A stretch of DNA of 64,000 nucleotides from Ignavibacteria bacterium UBA7675 (GTDB lineage Bacteria > Bacteroidota > Ignavibacteria > Kapaibacteriales > UB7675), in contig DLHF01000062.1 of assembly GCA_002483085.1 (NCBI GenBank), positions 110,823 through 174,822 of the forward strand. The letters are read 5' to 3'. The position numbers and the translations under genes are program-made. Positions 61,257-64,000 of this stretch are shown here, piece by piece; position 1 is the first letter of the stretch; every line of letters begins with the position of its first letter. Under the pieces are notes generated by a model, which worked only from the letters and a program-made list of their open reading frames with translations, was not told the origin of the DNA and made no database searches.

Positions 61257-62948
61257 TTAGTCCTTCATCCTCGTGCCCTGCTCTTCTACATCGAAGATCC
61301 AGGCTGCTACCTTACCGGGTTCGATTGTCTCGAAATTACTCCAGTATTGGCGCGTAAAGATGTATCGCGAGCTGGTGTCATCCTCGGGCAAAGCATTGGT
61401 TTCCCGAATAATGCGCTGGAAACGCTCCTGCCATGCTTTCATGTTCGACGGGCGCAAATCCACCCATCCCTCTACAGCCCATTGCTCCAGATTTTCTGGT
61501 GTAAGCGGTAGCTCGCGGTCGCCCCGGAAAGGCGGAATTTTCACGTCGTTGCCGCGCAGATAGTTCTGCCCGTCGCCCAGCAGAATCACAAGGCCGATGG
61601 ACAGCATCTGCGAGCGCAGGCGGCGGTTGGCTTTCAGCAGCGATTCAGCAGCAGCGCTGAGGTCCTCCGGGGAAGCGTCTACAACACCGGCGGGCGTGCT
61701 CACCACGAGCTTCAGTAGGTGCGCTTCGTACAGCAGCTTGGAAAGGCGGGGCGGGCCGAGCATTTCAAATGCTACGCTGTCGGAGTCGTTTTCGCGCTCC
61801 AACTGCATCAGCTTGCGGACAGCTACATCGCGCAGATATCCAGCGCGGTATGTGGGTTCCATCACCGCACCATCTAATGCCTGAATCACGTCGTGGCCGG
61901 AGTTCCCACCGCGCATTTCAAAGACAACACTATCGGCAATTTCCTCGGGCGTAATCAGCTCCATTTGCCCAGCAGCGCTTATTGCCTCAAACTCGCCAAG
62001 CGAGAAAATGCCGTTTTCGCCAGTGTCGATGAACGGAGCTTTGAAGTTCTCGCCTGTCTGCTCTACTGCGTCGATGCTGTCGAGCAGGAATGTACCAGCG
62101 GCTTCTACGGCTTTCTCGAATGGCATATCGACAAGGGGAATTGTGCGCCCCCGGCGCATAACATCGCCATAGGCAATTTTTTTCCACGCAATGGCTCCCG
62201 TAGGCTTGATTTCTTTTACTATCGGGCCATCGGGTGTGCGCGCCATCAAAAACAGCAGCAGAGTGTGTGCACCTGCGACACTCGACTTCGACAGCAGCAC
62301 GCGCGAAGGACGCTCCTCGCTGTGAGTGTAAGGGATGTTCAGCCCCATACCACCAGTGCCACTTGTGCCAATTTTGATATACATTGTTGTGTTGGCGTCT
62401 TTCAGCGCACGATACACAAGCTGCACATGCCGGATAAGCTGCGGCGTGTACAGGCTGGCGAGCAGGCGCTCGGTAGAAGCACGGGTAAGCGTGTTTCTGT
62501 GCAGTTCGTACAAAATTGCGCGCGAGCTGGTATAAATGTCCTGGTAAGCAATTGCTGTTGCAGTATTAATACAGTCGACAACAGCATCGGGCTTCTCGTC
62601 GACAATCAAGCGATACATAGCCGACCGGTTCAGCACATCGTCGGTGAGCTCGTCGATAATGTCTTCTACCAAGCCTAGCCTGCTCGCATCGTCGTTGAGA
62701 AGTTCTTCGCGCGGTGTGTCTTTCCACGCTTGGCGTATGAATACATTGCCCCACCGAGGTACGAACATATCGGCGGGTTTGTCGGGATATTCACGGCGAA
62801 GCTGCTCTACAGCATCGAGTGCTTCCGACTCTTTGAGCGAAGTTACGATCAGGCGAGCAGGGTCGTGCTTCATCAGCTTATGGCAAACAGCCGAGCCGAC
62901 AAGCCCCCAGCCACCGAGCACGAGAATTGAGCGGTTTTTGATGTCCAT
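61257..62948 (-). CDS. Unrecognised protein with N-terminal NAD(P)-binding fold
   Basis: 563 residues. The N-terminus is a Rossmann/SDR-like nucleotide site (ILVLGGWGLVGSAV, GxxGxxG) followed by LIVTSLKESEALDAVEQL and DAVVDCINTATAIAYQ, as in extended SDRs or saccharopine-dehydrogenase-like proteins. TSGTGGMGLNIPYTHSEERPS and AGAHTLLLFLMAR follow. The C-terminal 300 residues (PPRLSKLLYEAHLLKLV, LIVILLGDGQNYLRG and a terminal domain rich in Trp/Asn) match nothing I can name. A catalytic YxxxK is not evident. Substrate and pathway unknown; it is a single gene. Confidence 0.7.
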   Translation of the reverse strand: MDIKNRSILVLGGWGLVGSAVCHKLMKHDPARLIVTSLKESEALDAVEQLRREYPDKPADMFVPRWGNVFIRQAWKDTPREELLNDDASRLGLVEDIIDELTDDVLNRSAMYRLIVDEKPDAVVDCINTATAIAYQDIYTSSRAILYELHRNTLTRASTERLLASLYTPQLIRHVQLVYRALKDANTTMYIKIGTSGTGGMGLNIPYTHSEERPSRVLLSKSSVAGAHTLLLFLMARTPDGPIVKEIKPTGAIAWKKIAYGDVMRRGRTIPLVDMPFEKAVEAAGTFLLDSIDAVEQTGENFKAPFIDTGENGIFSLGEFEAISAAGQMELITPEEIADSVVFEMRGGNSGHDVIQALDGAVMEPTYRAGYLRDVAVRKLMQLERENDSDSVAFEMLGPPRLSKLLYEAHLLKLVVSTPAGVVDASPEDLSAAAESLLKANRRLRSQMLSIGLVILLGDGQNYLRGNDVKIPPFRGDRELPLTPENLEQWAVEGWVDLRPSNMKAWQERFQRIIRETNALPEDDTSSRYIFTRQYWSNFETIEPGKVAAWIFDVEEQGTRMKD

Positions 62949-63049
62949 GCGTGTTCCGGGAAAGTAGTTGAGCCCAATGATTCAAAACGCACAAAATAGC
63001 TATTTCCCGGCAATTAACCCAAGCTGCAACGCAGCCACGCACAAGCGCC

Positions 63050-63844
63050 CTATGGCGAGCGCCGCACAGCGTATTTCATGAGCTCTACAGTTTCGCCCAC
63101 AGGTACAAACCCAGCCTTGCGGTAGAAGTCGATGGCAAAGTAGTCTGTATCCGCACACAACACCACGGTTTCGGCACGCAGATGCTCGCCCGCATAGGCC
63201 ATGATATAGCGCAAGAGCCCGGAAGCAAGACCACGGCGGCGGCACGCTGGATGAGTCACCACATCCTGCAATCGCGCCAAACCATTGTGCTGGAATACTC
63301 CTATCAGAGCGCCGATCATCTCGCTGGTGTTGCCCGGCAAGTACAGCCAGTGGATGTCGACGGCCTTTGTCATATAGCGCATTTTTTCGAATAGATTATC
63401 GCAGGCATTCGGTGTGTACCAGCCCGCCTCTCGATTGTCGTCGTGGTACAGTGCGCTGTACTTCTTCCAGTCCTGCTCTGTCTCGATACGGCGTACATCC
63501 TGCCGTATGCCCTCCCACGGTAGCGAAGGGGCCGCCATGAACGACGAGGTCCGCACGACATCGTAGTTCGCAGCACGGGCTTCTTCCTCTAAAAAGCTCA
63601 GTTCGTCGTTTTTGATAAAGGTAAACGCCTTGTGCCCGTACAGCGACTTCTCAAAATATCCGTCGAATACCGCTTCCCATTCCGCGAGCCCACGCCCGGC
63701 ATTGTGCCGGATGTCTATGCCATTAGCGCCGTAAAAATGAGGAAAACGCACGCTTTTATAAACGGCGTAGTCGTCGGTGTAGGTGAATTCGCATAGCGGC
63801 TCCAATAGCCGCCATTCCGTTGTAAGCAGAGTCTGCAATTCCAT
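63050..63844 (-). CDS. GNAT-family N-acetyltransferase
   Basis: 264 residues. Acetyl-CoA-binding motif A is clear: LQDVVTHPACRRRGLASGLLRYIM (R/Q-x2-G-x-G/A), followed by VVLCADTDYFAIDFYRKAGF (motif B). The N-terminal half (FPHFYGANGIDIRHN, GLAEWEAVFDGYF) is a second, divergent GNAT-like fold, as in tandem GNATs. Acceptor unknown. The start at 63844 (MELQTLL) is the family-like N-terminus. Confidence 0.82.
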   Translation of the reverse strand: MELQTLLTTEWRLLEPLCEFTYTDDYAVYKSVRFPHFYGANGIDIRHNAGRGLAEWEAVFDGYFEKSLYGHKAFTFIKNDELSFLEEEARAANYDVVRTSSFMAAPSLPWEGIRQDVRRIETEQDWKKYSALYHDDNREAGWYTPNACDNLFEKMRYMTKAVDIHWLYLPGNTSEMIGALIGVFQHNGLARLQDVVTHPACRRRGLASGLLRYIMAYAGEHLRAETVVLCADTDYFAIDFYRKAGFVPVGETVELMKYAVRRSP

Positions 63845-63977
63845 AGATGTTGTTCTTGCTGTTGCCCTTCTGCACTCCATAACAAGGGGCGTCGGATTTT
63901 CTACAATTCAGTGTTTATGAGCTGTATCCATGCCCAACAGCTTTGCTACGCGGTTCTGTCTCCGGCCTACCGCTTGG

Positions 63978-64000
63978 CCTCTGCACCGCGCTGACGTCCG
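63978..64000 (+). repeat. Dispersed intergenic repeat, copy 11 (cut by window edge)
   Basis: CTGCACCGCGCTGACGTCCG at the very end is the reverse complement of CGGACATCAGCGCGGTGCA in copy 10 with one change. The rest of the copy should lie beyond the window. Confidence 0.5.

Noticed and set aside
7421..63999. CRISPR array
   Set aside because: The repeated boxes are kilobases apart, in both orientations, with no regular spacers and no cas genes.

Overview
The window looks like chromosome from a Gram-negative member of the Bacteroidota/FCB group, most likely the Kapaibacteriota (Kapabacteria)/Ignavibacteria side. Reasons: a PorX-type response regulator with a PglZ domain; four secreted proteins with type IX secretion (T9SS) C-terminal sorting domains; a carboxypeptidase-like TonB receptor next to an HYC_CC_PP protein; an OlsF-type ornithine-lipid synthase; a SUF-only Fe-S system; and several promoters with the Bacteroidetes -7 element TAnnTTTG. 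The phylum call is inference from gene content. No rRNA, tRNA or CRISPR array was recognised.

Layout. 1-2459: start of an aminotransferase, then porX-tsaE (minus). 2886-5425: an outer-membrane protein, then hpf and hprK separated by a very strong hairpin. 5526-9513: two tandem peptide-binding lipoproteins. 9540-11830: GDP-L-fucose synthase and an Atg22-like MFS exporter. 12209-14216: an A+T-rich accessory island with an OLD/RecF-type ATPase, a chimeric ORF ending in an antitoxin tail, and a VapC-like PIN toxin. 14260-22165: LON-domain protein and a complete suf cluster (rrf2-sufA-B-C-D-S-U-T) headed by palindromic operators. 22228-28259: di-haem peroxidase, T9SS thioredoxin-like protein, HYC protein, an intact ISAs1 element with target duplication, and a TonB receptor. 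28641-37955: mostly housekeeping and hypothetical genes (OlsF, DUF6141, membrane protein, methyltransferase, DUF2461, zinc protease, PhyH).

37912-59234 is the most distinctive block. Two similar sets occur: a giant T9SS protein (beta-propeller, then choice-of-anchor-D and cohesin-like domains, then sorting domain) followed at once by an OmpA paralogue with an N-terminal barrel and two OmpA modules, with an ECF sigma/membrane anti-sigma pair close by. One set has VWA-WD40 with a 4-nt overlap to its OmpA gene; the other has SBBP repeats. A third T9SS propeller and an AI-2E-type permease lie between them. 59400-64000: MltB-like transglycosylase, PurN, an unrecognised NAD(P)-binding protein and a GNAT enzyme.

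Across the window, about eleven intergenic copies of one modular dispersed repeat occur in both orientations. Its marks are GTGGCACGGGCGTC, GTCGCTGTCACCGGTCGCA, a CATAGGAACG/GCGCGGAC box and GAAGACCGAAGCGCC. It fills most of the longer gaps between genes and has created false upstream extensions of neighbouring reading frames.
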